Source of the DNA: Clostridia bacterium
GTDB taxonomy: Bacteria; Bacillota; Clostridia; Oscillospirales; Acutalibacteraceae
DNA length: 42,967 nt
NCBI GenBank assembly: GCA_017399065.1
Contig: JAFQEL010000025.1
Location: forward strand, 1 to 42,967
Direction of reading: 5' to 3'
In this document: in pieces, positions 16,188 to 23,663 of the stretch
Layout of the letters: every line of letters begins with the position of its first letter
Numbering within the stretch: position 1 is the first letter of the stretch
Made by a program: the position numbers and the translations under genes
The notes under the pieces: model-generated
Database searches by the model: none
What the model saw: the letters and a program-made list of their open reading frames with translations, nothing else
Told to the model about the DNA's origin: nothing

Positions 16188-16541
16188 TTAGTTAAATATC
16201 AACTCATAACATATAAGTTCTCTTGCCATTGTCTCAATACTCTGCATACGGCATACCCACTCCATCTGATTTTCTTTTTTTAGTTGTTCAGTTATACCTT
16301 CGTTTTCTTTCATCTGTTCAACGATAGTATCAAACATATCCCTTGCCTGATTTTCTACTTCGGCACAATGCTGATAAAGTTTACCTTGACTAATCAGCAA
16401 ACTAAAAAACACCTTCTTGTGCTTTTCAAGATAGGTCTTGTACATCATACCCCACTTACCCAAAGTAATGTTTGTCTCCTCAGACTGCAATTTGATGTTT
16501 GGAATAAGATAGCTATTTACCTCACGATATGTAATTTCCAT
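16188..16541 (-). CDS. tnpV: TnpV-family mobile-element protein
   Basis: 117 residues from the preferred start. It matches the TnpV family of clostridial transposons: MEITYREVNSYLIPNI, GKWGMMYKTYLEKHKKVFFS, then QHCAEVENQARDMFDTIVEQ and MEWVCRMQSIE. The function of TnpV is not established. I choose the ATG at 16541 because AAAGG lies at a suitable distance and the product begins with the family-typical MEITY; an in-frame ATG at 16550 is hard against the ribosome site. It faces the HNH gene across a shared terminator and forms one edge of the accessory cassette, opposite the truncated relative at 12275. No recombinase gene accompanies it, so the element looks degraded. Confidence 0.85.
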   Translation of the reverse strand: MEITYREVNSYLIPNIKLQSEETNITLGKWGMMYKTYLEKHKKVFFSLLISQGKLYQHCAEVENQARDMFDTIVEQMKENEGITEQLKKENQMEWVCRMQSIETMARELICYELIFN

Positions 16542-16742
16542 TAGATACATCCTTTCTTTTTCTTGTTCAACATAATAACGCTTTTTTCGCTTTTAAAAAT
16601 AATTGTAAATGAGCATTTTGGAGCAGTTCCGTAACTCTTAAATCTGCGAGTTAAAAATGCCCGTAACCCCAGTAAAATAGAGGTTTTTCACCACCTTTCA
16701 TGTCGAAATTTGTGTAAGATTATGTGTTGCTTTTCGCTTAAT

Positions 16743-17399
16743 TTATGGTTCTATTTTAACATCTACAGGTGCCATTGCCGCCCCCATATTGTTTGCGTCA
16801 GTTATGCCGAGGTCACACATTTTGCCGTAGGTTACACACTCTGCCTTTACCTTGCCACCATCTCTGCCAATTACTGCCGCACCTGCCGCTGTTGCAGTCC
16901 ACTGAGCCTGAGGAGGCCGCTGACCGCCATATTCAAGAGGAAGGCGGAACTGCTTCTCTGCAGAGCAGAAATGCGATGAGGTTGCCGCAATGGCGAAATT
17001 CACCGCTGAGCTGTCAACAAGAAGCGAAGCTGTTGCAAGCGACAGTGCCATAGTTGAGCACGCACCGTAAAGCCCCAAAAAAGGTATACTTAAGCCCCTT
17101 ATACCGAAGGTTGTACCCATGCTCTGACCGAGCAGGTCACCTGCAAGGATAATATCAATCTCCTCTGCGGTTTTACCTGCCTTACCGAGTGCAGTTTCAA
17201 CGGCACTTTTCTGCAGGGCACTCTCTGCCTTTTCCCAAGAGTCCTCATTCATTCTTCCGTCTTCAAAAACGCGGTCAAATTCATTACCGAGGGGACCGTC
17301 GCCCTCTTTTTTGCCGACAACACCTGCCGCTGAAATAATACACGGTAAAGAGGTCAGCTTCACCGTCTGTCTTCCGATTTTTTCAGGCAAAAATATCAC
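16743..17399 (-). pseudogene. spoVAD: 3'-truncated spoVAD
   Basis: The first 215 residues read as SpoVAD, the thiolase-like protein that helps load dipicolinic acid into spores: GRQTVKLTSLP, GVVGKKEGDGPLGNEFD, DSWEKAESALQKSAVETAL, AGDLLGQSMGTTF, GLYGACSTMALSLA, ATSSHFCSAEKQFRLPLEYG and the MGAAMAPVDV segment. The family length is about 335 residues, but here a stop follows VKIEP, so the C-terminal third is missing. The start is GTG at 17399. The other spoVA genes are not adjacent. The break lies some 200 bases from tnpV, so the accessory cassette probably removed or displaced the 3' end. Another functional copy elsewhere in the genome is likely. Confidence 0.8.
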
Positions 17400-17433
17400 A
17401 CCCTTTTGGTGCTTATTTTGAGCCTGCAGCGAT

Positions 17434-17820
17434 TTATTTATTCATAGCATTCTTCTTTTTTTGTTTTTGAGCCGTTAAATCAAAGCTGATATCCACAAGC
17501 CATTTGAGCTTATCATCATCAACACTGCCGTCAATTAAAACGGATATCCATTTTGTTTTACTCATATGATAGGCAGGAAAGATGCCTTTTTCATTGCGTA
17601 ATGAACCAATAAGTATCGGGTCGCACTTGAGATTTACAACATCCGCAGACTCTCTGTCAGGCAATCCGAGTTTGTCCTTTGAAATATTCATTATTACCGC
17701 AAACCATTTTCTATTATCCTTGTGCCTGAACACAGCATAGCTCGGCGCACTTTCCCATGGATATTCATCCTGTACACCATAAGTCTCGAATATATATTCT
17801 ATAAATTCTTTTCTATCCAT
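17434..17820 (-). CDS. MmcQ/YjbR-family protein
   Basis: 128 residues matching the MmcQ/YjbR fold: an N-terminal helix IEYIFETYG, then YPWESAPSYAVFRHKDNRKWFAVI, followed by LGLPDRESADVVNLKCDP, GIFPAYHMSKTKWISVLID and a C-terminal helix. These small proteins have a CyaY-like DNA-binding-protein fold but no established activity. Its last 10 residues are Lys/Gln-rich. It is immediately upstream of the truncated spoVAD on the same strand, with 34 bases between them. The start is ATG at 17820. Function in this organism is unknown. Confidence 0.85.
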   Translation of the reverse strand: MDRKEFIEYIFETYGVQDEYPWESAPSYAVFRHKDNRKWFAVIMNISKDKLGLPDRESADVVNLKCDPILIGSLRNEKGIFPAYHMSKTKWISVLIDGSVDDDKLKWLVDISFDLTAQKQKKKNAMNK

Positions 17821-17893
17821 ATTTCACCGCCAAATTTTATTGCCTTTAATTTATCACGTATGAGAACATTTTACCATATTTTTTACAGAGCTA

Positions 17894-17922
17894 TTGATTT
17901 TTTTGCTTTTTTGTTATATAAT
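17894..17922 (+). promoter_or_regulatory. promoter of tRNA-Leu
   Basis: TTGATT (17894-17899), 17-base spacer, TATAAT (17917-17922). It places the transcription start a few bases before the tRNA at 17940. Confidence 0.75.
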
Positions 17923-17939
17923 TTTTAATGTTGCGATTG

Positions 17940-18026
17940 GCCGGTGTGTTGGAATTGGCAGACGAGGCGGACTCAAAATCCGTTGGTAGCGATACCGTGC
18001 GGGTTCGACCCCCGCCACCGGCACCA
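17940..18026 (+). tRNA. tRNA-Leu (anticodon CAA, reads UUG)
   Basis: Acceptor stem GCCGGTG (17940-17946) pairs with CACCGGC (18016-18022), followed by A and an encoded CCA. The anticodon loop is CTCAAAA with CAA at its centre. A long variable arm (TTGGTAGCGATACCG) identifies a class II tRNA, and GGTTCGA marks the T loop. Length and structure are as expected for Leu. Confidence 0.97.
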
Positions 18027-18069
18027 GAAAAGAACCCACATTTGTCTACGACAAGTGTGGGTTCTTTTC
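18027..18069 (+). terminator. terminator of tRNA-Leu
   Basis: AAAAGAACCCACATTTGTC pairs with GACAAGTGTGGGTTCTTTT around a three-base loop, with one G-U type mismatch. It ends in TTCTTTTC and starts one base beyond the CCA. Confidence 0.9.
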
Positions 18070-18070
18070 A

Positions 18071-18218
18071 ATGAAATAAATCCCTTGCGGGATTTGTGAA
18101 ATGCACTTCGTGCGTGAAATATTGCTTCGCAATGTGAAATACCTGCGGGCGTGGGCGGATTTATTTCATTTCACATTGCGATGAAGGAGCAATATTTCAC
18201 ATCCGAAGGATATTTCAC
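18071..18218. repeat. 148-bp nested-hairpin repeat element, copy A
   Basis: A chain of small perfect hairpins (AATCCCTTGCGGGATT, GCACTTCGTGC, ATTGCTTCGCAAT) separated by GTGAAAT linkers occupies the left side. On the right the linkers are inverted to ATTTCAC, around GCAAT- and ATCC-type hairpins. The outer ATGAAATAAATCC (18071) also pairs with GGATTTATTTCAT (18158-18170). A second element with the same plan and almost the same length lies at 42391-42537. No coding capacity. The pattern suggests a non-autonomous repeat of the REP/BIME or MITE kind. Confidence 0.8.
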
Positions 18219-18434
18219 TTTAACTTTAGTATTGATTATGTTATAATTCAATCAGAGTGCTTACCACCTATGTCGGTAAAAACATACACAAAGCAAACTA
18301 TGCTCCCATAAAACCTGATTTTATTGAAATTTTTTTGCAAAAAACAGAGAGTATATCTACAGAATTTATACACTCAGTTTTATTGATTTTATCAAAATTA
18401 CTGATATCAATATATCATTATTAAGGAGATCAAT
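18219..18434 (+). promoter_or_regulatory. leader of the acyltransferase gene with a possible promoter
   Basis: TATAAT (18242-18247) is preceded at 17 bases by TTTAAC (18219-18224), a moderate sigma-A match. The remaining leader of almost 190 bases shows no gene or obvious riboswitch; it contains AT-rich dyads (TTGATTTTATCAA, TGATATCA) near 18380-18410 and the ribosome site AAGGAG. Confidence 0.4.
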
Positions 18435-19493
18435 ATGCCTGCTGAACATAACAACCGTATAGAAGCAATTGACGTAGCAAAAGGCATCGGTATGCTTTTT
18501 GTCATATTTGCACACATAAACTACACAAAAGCACCTCTTACCGTAATCTACTCGTTTCATATGCCGCTGTATTTTATTCTCTCGGGTATGATGTTTGACC
18601 GCAGCAGATACAGCGGATTCAGTCAATTTATCAAGCGCAGATTCTTTTCGCTGATAGTCCCCTATCTCATTTTTCAGTTTATATCTCTTGCCTTTTTCTT
18701 TCTCAGCGAAATTGTATTTTCGGGTTTTTCGCCTGAGATTGCAGACCAAGGTATAACCTATATCACTCAGGTGTTTATTTCACAAGGCTCGGCAAATATG
18801 TTCAACCGGCCGATGTGGTTTGTGCTTTGCCTTTTTGCCGTTGAGATCATATACTACTTAATCAGCTCACTCAATAAGATTGCTGTCGCTGTGATATGCG
18901 CCGCCGCTGCTGCCGCAGGTTGGCTGCTTGAATCCGACATAATACCTTTCGACAGTAATATTCTTCCCTGGAGCCTTGACTCAGCACTGTTCTCAATGGG
19001 TTTTTATGCTCTCGGCAATATCTTTGCACAGTCAGTAAAATCAACTATAACAAAAATCAGTCAAAGCAAATACAAAGCAATTATCTGTATTTTGATTTTC
19101 TTGTGCAGTACGGCTGTTCTTATTCCGCTTGCACTGCTCAACGGAAAAATCAGCATCGGCTCCAAGGATCTTAACAACGGGTTCTTGCTGTATCTGACGG
19201 GAATTGCAGGCACGACAGCTATACTTTCACTGAGCATATTGCTTGAGAAAGCACGTATCTTTCAGTTTATGGGCCAAACCTCATTTTACATAATGGGCAT
19301 ACATTATCTGCTCCGCATGGTAATATCGAAGGTATATGTCATTCTCGGCATACCTGCATATAACTCCGAAAGCCTTACCGAATGTATCGTTCCTTTCATT
19401 ACCATTACCGTGCTTAGTCTGTTCTTTGCTCTTTTATATCGCAAGGCAGACAAAATAATCAGGCGAAAGCTTAGTAAAAGGAAAACCGCATAA
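18435..19493 (+). CDS. membrane acyltransferase, Acyltransferase_3 family
   Basis: 352 residues with about ten membrane helices. The N-terminal RIEAIDVAKGIGMLFVIFAH followed by YSFHMPLYFILSGMMFDRS is the hallmark of this family, with the conserved His (here in FAHINY) needed for acyl transfer. Family members modify carbohydrates, peptidoglycan or other envelope polymers with O-acetyl or similar groups; the substrate cannot be read from the sequence. RPMWFVLCLFAVE and FMGQTSFYIMGIHYLLR are other typical segments. AAGGAG precedes the ATG at seven bases. It is a monocistronic unit, closed by a clear terminator at 19501. Confidence 0.92.
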   Translation: MPAEHNNRIEAIDVAKGIGMLFVIFAHINYTKAPLTVIYSFHMPLYFILSGMMFDRSRYSGFSQFIKRRFFSLIVPYLIFQFISLAFFFLSEIVFSGFSPEIADQGITYITQVFISQGSANMFNRPMWFVLCLFAVEIIYYLISSLNKIAVAVICAAAAAAGWLLESDIIPFDSNILPWSLDSALFSMGFYALGNIFAQSVKSTITKISQSKYKAIICILIFLCSTAVLIPLALLNGKISIGSKDLNNGFLLYLTGIAGTTAILSLSILLEKARIFQFMGQTSFYIMGIHYLLRMVISKVYVILGIPAYNSESLTECIVPFITITVLSLFFALLYRKADKIIRRKLSKRKTA

Positions 19494-19500
19494 AACGAAC

Positions 19501-19533
19501 AAGCTCTCACCGTAACAGTCAAGGTGAGAGCTT
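19501..19533 (+). terminator. terminator of the acyltransferase gene
   Basis: AAGCTCTCACC (19501-19511) pairs perfectly with GGTGAGAGCTT (19523-19533). The T-run is short. A second hairpin, GGGGTG-CTTTTGA-CACCCC at 19561-19579, follows; its T-rich side is on the minus strand. Confidence 0.75.
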
Positions 19534-19693
19534 AATAATTATATATTATAATAAAAATATGGGGTGCTTTTGACACCCCAACAAATACATCATAACACAA
19601 AGTAAATGTACATGTCAACACTATTTTCGTGATAGTGCTGTATTTCTGCGGTTTGCATAAATAGTTTTAGTTAACTTTGTACAAAATTACATC

Positions 19694-19722
19694 TTGCAAA
19701 ACTGCAATTTGCGTGTTATAGT
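19694..19722 (+). promoter_or_regulatory. promoter of a gene-free transcribed region
   Basis: TTGCAA (19694-19699), 17-base spacer, TATAGT (19717-19722). A start near 19729 would put three tandem Shine-Dalgarno-like units at the very 5' end of the RNA. No ordinary gene follows before the terminator at 20115-20170. Confidence 0.6.
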
Positions 19723-19733
19723 ATAGACAAGAA

Positions 19734-19850
19734 GAGGTGATACCAAAGAACAAGTAAAACACCAAATCTTAAATCTCAACGAGGTGGTTCCGATGTACAA
19801 GTAAAACCAACCCCACAAAATCTTACCTGAGGTGGTACCGATGTACTGAC
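19734..19850 (+). repeat. three tandem 47-48 nt units with Shine-Dalgarno-like starts
   Basis: Units start at 19734 (GAGGTGATACC), 19781 (GAGGTGGTTCC) and 19829 (GAGGTGGTACC). The first two also share ACAAGTAAAAC and AAATCTTA. In unit two the motif is followed at six bases by ATG TAC AAG TAA, and in unit three by ATG TAC TGA; unit one has GTG ATA CCA AAG AAC AAG TAA. This looks like duplicated ribosome sites with minimal ORFs. Confidence 0.7.
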
Positions 19851-19859
19851 AAATCCCCC

Positions 19860-19927
19860 GGCTCACAAAAAGCAAAAAGCTTTAAATCCAAAAATAAAAT
19901 ATAAATAAAGCTTTAAGTTTTATGAGC
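19860..19927. repeat. long imperfect inverted repeat
   Basis: GGCTCACAAAA and a following AAAGCTTTA on the left pair with TAAAGCTTT and AGTTTTATGAGCC on the right, giving arms of about 23-25 bases around an A/T-only loop. It would form a strong hairpin in RNA; it has no T-run on either strand, so it is not a simple terminator. Confidence 0.7.
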
Positions 19928-20090
19928 CACAGACACAGCCTTCATAATAAAATACGAATTAAAGTCCACCGTAAACATCAGTAAATCTTGCTTACAAGAT
20001 GAAAAGAAAAAAAGTGTGTAAAAGGTATATAAGGGCTGAGTGTAAAAAAATGAAGGTTGGACGATACTAAGAAAGAGAGGTAAACAAAAG

Positions 20091-20120
20091 ATGTTAGATA
20101 CTAAGAATTCACAGAAATGA
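20091..20120 (+). CDS. possible nonapeptide ORF (MLDTKNSQK)
   Basis: ATG at 20091 has GAGAGG ten bases upstream, and the frame closes with TGA at 20118-20120, inside the left arm of the terminator stem. The 11-mer GATACTAAGAA occurs both in front of the ribosome site (20063-20073) and within this ORF (20097-20107). Whether it is translated cannot be decided from sequence. Confidence 0.3.
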   Translation: MLDTKNSQK

Positions 20121-20170
20121 CCCTTGACTGAATGTGTAAAGAAACATCAGTCAAGGGTCATTTCGATTTT
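20115..20170 (+). terminator. strong terminator of the candidate small RNA
   Basis: AAATGACCCTTGACTGA pairs perfectly, apart from one end base, with CAGTCAAGGGTCATTT around a 15-nt loop. A T-containing tail (CGATTTT) follows. A further small GC hairpin with a T6 run (GCCG-TCGGG-CGGC-TTTTTT) at 20193-20211 may act as a backup. Confidence 0.8.
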
Positions 20171-20221
20171 ACGAATAAATTTTTACGATGTCGCCGTCGG
20201 GCGGCTTTTTTATTTTCATCT

Positions 20222-20260
20222 GAAAAACAGAGAGGCCTGTAGTTAACTACAAGCCTCTGA
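20222..20260 (-). terminator. terminator of the phosphoesterase gene
   Basis: On the minus strand CAGAGGCTTGTAGTTAACTA can fold back on TAGTTAACTACAGGCCTCTC, giving an 11-13 bp stem, followed by TTTTTC. It lies seven bases beyond the stop codon. Confidence 0.85.
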
Positions 20261-20266
20261 ATTATT

Positions 20267-23200
20267 TTATGCTGCGAATCGGTCAAACCAGTTGCCGAAT
20301 GAACAACCTGATTCGTATTTGGGTGTATCGATTGAAGCATCTTTGACGATTGCAAACGAATCGATACACTCTGCCTCGCCTTCAATTATACCGTAGGAAT
20401 CAAAGTAGAGTGAGTTGCCCTCAATACGGATTGCTGCAAAGACGGGATATGTTGCATCGACAATAGCCTCTGCTCTCGGGAAGAGCTCATCAGTGTCGGC
20501 AGCATCCTTTGTCTGGTAGTACTTGACACCTGAACAACCGTTGATTGCATAGATTGTACCGTCGGGGTTGACCTTTGCTGTATAGCTCTTGCCATTGTTG
20601 TCAACGCCCATCTCGTAAACCTCAACAACCTCGTTATTATTCATAGCATCTGTTCTGAGGTATACGTGGTCGTGACCCTGAAGCACGATATCAATATCAA
20701 GCTCAGGCATAAGTGTTGCAAGCTGCTCACGGATACCGATTACGTCATCATCGTCATAATGTGAACCGTTTGAGTAAGGAGCCTTATGGAGCATAACGAA
20801 CTTCCACTCAGCATCGCTTGCCTGTGCATCAGCCTTCATCCACTCAATCTGCTCGTCGGAAAGCTTATCATCGGGAACATCATTTGTGTTGAGTACGATA
20901 AAGTGTGCGTTGTTGTAATCGAATGAATAGTAGACACCTGTAGTTGTATCCTGCTCGGGTACATTAGAGAGGATGAAGTTATCATCCAATGCGTACTCGC
21001 CGAACTCCTCGTGGTTACCGGCTGTAGGCATAAGCACGCTGCTCATAAGGCGGTCGGAAGCTGAATTAAACAGCCATTTCCACTGCTTGAAGTTGTCGCC
21101 GCTGTCAACGTGGTCGCCTGTGTGCATAAGGAATGATGCATCGGGATACATTGTGAATGCCTTATCAACAAGGTTTGACCACTTATCATAATGTCTCTCT
21201 GCACCGCCCTGGCTGTCACTTACGTGGAAGAATGTGAAAGAGTCGGAATTGTCTGCTGTTTTAATTGTTGCAACGTCGCTCCAGTATCCCTTTTCAGCAT
21301 CGCCTATGCGGTAGTAGTAGGTTGTACCGGGCTGAAGACCTTCGATTGTAACATAGTGTCTGTTTACGTCAAACTCATAGGTGAGAATGCCCGCAATGCC
21401 TATATCTATACCCGGCATCTCACGTCTTACAAGCTCTGTCTTTGTTGTTATTTCAACGCCGTCGGGTGTTGCGGCAAGGTTATTTTCGTCAAGCGAAATC
21501 TCAATATCAGTACCTTCAACACTTTTCTTCGTGTACCAGCTGATGTTTCTTGAGGTTGAAGCATCTTCGCCGAAGGTAACAGCTACGGTTGAGGGAAGGC
21601 GGAGATTGTCAGCAGTTGCCTCAACCTCGTAACCTCCATTGGTATTTGCGGTAAGTGTGAGATTATAGTCACCGGGCTCCTCATCGAAGCAGAAGCCCTC
21701 AACAAAGGAAGCTATCTCCCAGTCGATAGTTTCCATCTGGCTGGTTGTGATGTATTCCTCCATAAGATGCTCAAGCAGACCGTTGAGAGTAGACTGCTCA
21801 AGAACACCGAAAGTACCGAGAATTGCAAAAACGGTATCAATTACGTTTGTAAATGACATATCGTTAAGGAGTACGAGACGGAGAACAACGTCAAGGAATC
21901 TTGCGATGCCGAAGCCAAATGAGCCAAAGGGAAAAGCAGACGTAATATTAAGCTCAAGAGTTGAAAGAAGCTCGCCGAGAAGGAAGTCGTTGAGAACATA
22001 CTCAATAATACCGTCGAGCAGCTTGCCTGAAACCTCACCTGTTTCGAGCTGAGCCATCATATCGGTCATAAACGGATCGTCTTCAAATGTGCCCTGGTTG
22101 CCGTACATATAAGCAAGCACACTTGAAACAAAGTCGCCGAAGGTGCCGCCCTTGGTTGCATCACCGAAGCCGTACTTATCGATAAACTTAGTACAGGGAA
22201 CTTCGGAGAACTGAATGTTGAGAAGGTTATCAAGCAGGTCGCTGACAAGCTCCATAAGCACGTCTGTATCCTCGAGATATGCTTTGTCAAGCTGGTCACA
22301 AAGATCCTTGATAAGACCCATAATGTTATTTGAGCCGATGAGTGTTATACCTGCAAATCCGATACCGCCGCCGAGGAGATCATCAAAAAGAGTCTCAAGG
22401 TCGAGCATTTCACAAAGGAAATTGTAGAGACCGCCTGCAGCCTTGATTTCTTCGCCGTAAACCTCAACATAATAGCCTGCAAGATCCATAAGCATACCCT
22501 TTGCGGAGTCACCTACGAAATTGATGCCGAAGCAGTAATTTCTGAAAGGCTGCTCGTATGTCTTGCCGTTGTACTCAAGGGGCTTGAGCTCATCGAAATC
22601 GTGGCTTTCAATGTCTGCGGTAAGAACGTCGCTCTGAGTATTATCAAATGTTACTGTTCTGATAAGGTTGGGATAATTTATAACAGAAGCTGTTGCAACG
22701 TCATAAAGAATGTTGCCGTTATCGGAAACGTGCTGAGCGATATCGTGAATATGAAGATGACCGGTGAAAACATACTGCATACCTGCATCTGCAAGGCATT
22801 CACTGACATACTCACAGTCTTCGATAAGGAAGTCTGTAAATGTTACAAGCTCTTTCTCGTGGTAGTGGGGAACAAGATTCCAGTGTGTCATACCGATAAC
22901 ACTATAGCCCTTGTCTGCGTTTTCCTCAATCTGACTGAGTGCCCACTCAAAAACAGCATCGGAATATTTACCGCGTGTTTCCTTTTCATCAAGACCGCTC
23001 TCTGTAATATCAGCAGAGTAAACACCGCCGTCAATTACAACAAGGCGGTAACCGTTTTCAAGCTCTGCAACGTAAGAGAGGCTGCCTGCTTTTTCGCCTG
23101 AAGGAGGAGTAAATTCCTCAACGGCAAGGTCATAACCGAGGTCTGCGTAAATCTCACGGAATTCTTCGGGAGTTGTATAGCGTGCACCCTTGACAAACTT

Positions 23201-23644
23201 GCCGTTTTCAAAGGTCTGTGCGTTGTGGTTGTTGATATCGTGGTTACCGTTGGTAACAAGTACGGGGACGCCTGTTTCCTCTTCCCATTTTTCAAGTATA
23301 CCTGCAAGCGTTGTATGGCTTACATAGTCGCCGTCCTTTGTAAGGTCACCGGGAAGAAGCAGGTAATCAAGCTTACCCTGCTCAGCCTGCACCTTATAGA
23401 AATCAAGTGCAGTCATAAGAATTGCATCGGAAAGGTGAGAAGTGCAGATTGTCTTTTCGCAGACCTCTGTTGCCTTGTCCTTATCGTCAATATTCTCCTG
23501 AGCATAATAGTGAAGATCGGTCATAACGCCGATCTGAATTTCGCCGAAATCCGAATTCTGTGCAAATACGCTTGTGGGCACTGCACATATAAGCAGCGCA
23601 ACCGCAAGCACTGCGGAAATAATTTTAAGTATCCTCTTTTTCAT
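20267..23644 (-). CDS. exported double metallophosphoesterase (purple-acid-phosphatase-like C-half)
   Basis: 1125 residues from the preferred start. The ATG at 23644 gives a signal peptide (MKKRILKIISAVLAVALLIC, ending near VFA-QN); an earlier in-frame start only adds a polar extension. The first calcineurin-like domain (about 35-330) shows MTDLHYY, GDLTKDGD, GNHDINN and GHLHIHD. A helical middle (about 370-650) is not recognised. A fibronectin-like strand domain (YYYRIGDAEKGYWSDVATIK) then leads to a second phosphoesterase domain with SDSQGG, GDHVDSGD, GNHEEFGE, LHKAPYS and GHDHVYLR, as in purple acid phosphatases. Both metal centres appear complete. It should be a secreted or wall-associated phosphatase or phosphodiesterase. 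It lies 19 bases downstream of the ceramidase-like gene in one operon; lipid head-group processing is a tempting link, not proven. Confidence 0.9.
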   Translation of the reverse strand: MKKRILKIISAVLAVALLICAVPTSVFAQNSDFGEIQIGVMTDLHYYAQENIDDKDKATEVCEKTICTSHLSDAILMTALDFYKVQAEQGKLDYLLLPGDLTKDGDYVSHTTLAGILEKWEEETGVPVLVTNGNHDINNHNAQTFENGKFVKGARYTTPEEFREIYADLGYDLAVEEFTPPSGEKAGSLSYVAELENGYRLVVIDGGVYSADITESGLDEKETRGKYSDAVFEWALSQIEENADKGYSVIGMTHWNLVPHYHEKELVTFTDFLIEDCEYVSECLADAGMQYVFTGHLHIHDIAQHVSDNGNILYDVATASVINYPNLIRTVTFDNTQSDVLTADIESHDFDELKPLEYNGKTYEQPFRNYCFGINFVGDSAKGMLMDLAGYYVEVYGEEIKAAGGLYNFLCEMLDLETLFDDLLGGGIGFAGITLIGSNNIMGLIKDLCDQLDKAYLEDTDVLMELVSDLLDNLLNIQFSEVPCTKFIDKYGFGDATKGGTFGDFVSSVLAYMYGNQGTFEDDPFMTDMMAQLETGEVSGKLLDGIIEYVLNDFLLGELLSTLELNITSAFPFGSFGFGIARFLDVVLRLVLLNDMSFTNVIDTVFAILGTFGVLEQSTLNGLLEHLMEEYITTSQMETIDWEIASFVEGFCFDEEPGDYNLTLTANTNGGYEVEATADNLRLPSTVAVTFGEDASTSRNISWYTKKSVEGTDIEISLDENNLAATPDGVEITTKTELVRREMPGIDIGIAGILTYEFDVNRHYVTIEGLQPGTTYYYRIGDAEKGYWSDVATIKTADNSDSFTFFHVSDSQGGAERHYDKWSNLVDKAFTMYPDASFLMHTGDHVDSGDNFKQWKWLFNSASDRLMSSVLMPTAGNHEEFGEYALDDNFILSNVPEQDTTTGVYYSFDYNNAHFIVLNTNDVPDDKLSDEQIEWMKADAQASDAEWKFVMLHKAPYSNGSHYDDDDVIGIREQLATLMPELDIDIVLQGHDHVYLRTDAMNNNEVVEVYEMGVDNNGKSYTAKVNPDGTIYAINGCSGVKYYQTKDAADTDELFPRAEAIVDATYPVFAAIRIEGNSLYFDSYGIIEGEAECIDSFAIVKDASIDTPKYESGCSFGNWFDRFAA

Positions 23645-23663
23645 AATCACTATGTTCCCCCTC

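Larger units (their letters stand above)
19729..20170 (+). ncRNA. candidate structured small RNA or micropeptide transcript (~440 nt)
   Basis: The region between promoter 19694-19722 and terminator 20115-20170 has no ordinary gene but unusual structure: three 47-48 nt tandem units, a long inverted repeat (19860-19927), a possible long-range pairing of AGCCTTCAT (19937-19945) with ATGAAGGTT (20050-20058), an ATCTTG/CAAGAT hairpin near 19985-20000, and a nonapeptide ORF with a good ribosome site. I do not recognise a named RNA family. The transcript boundaries are inferred from sequence signals only. Confidence 0.45.

Noticed and set aside
16560-16740. A 16-codon ORF (MKGGEKPLFYWGYGHF) on the minus strand between tnpV and spoVAD
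   Set aside because: No clear ribosome site and no conserved feature that I can verify; could be part of the mobile element's edge.
17940-18434. tRNA-Leu as an integration site for a mobile element
   Set aside because: The tRNA is complete with its own promoter and terminator, no direct repeat of its 3' end was seen downstream, and no integrase is adjacent.
19734-19850. Possible CRISPR-like array
   Set aside because: Only three imperfect tandem units without unique spacers, no cas genes, and ribosome-site-like sequence in each unit.
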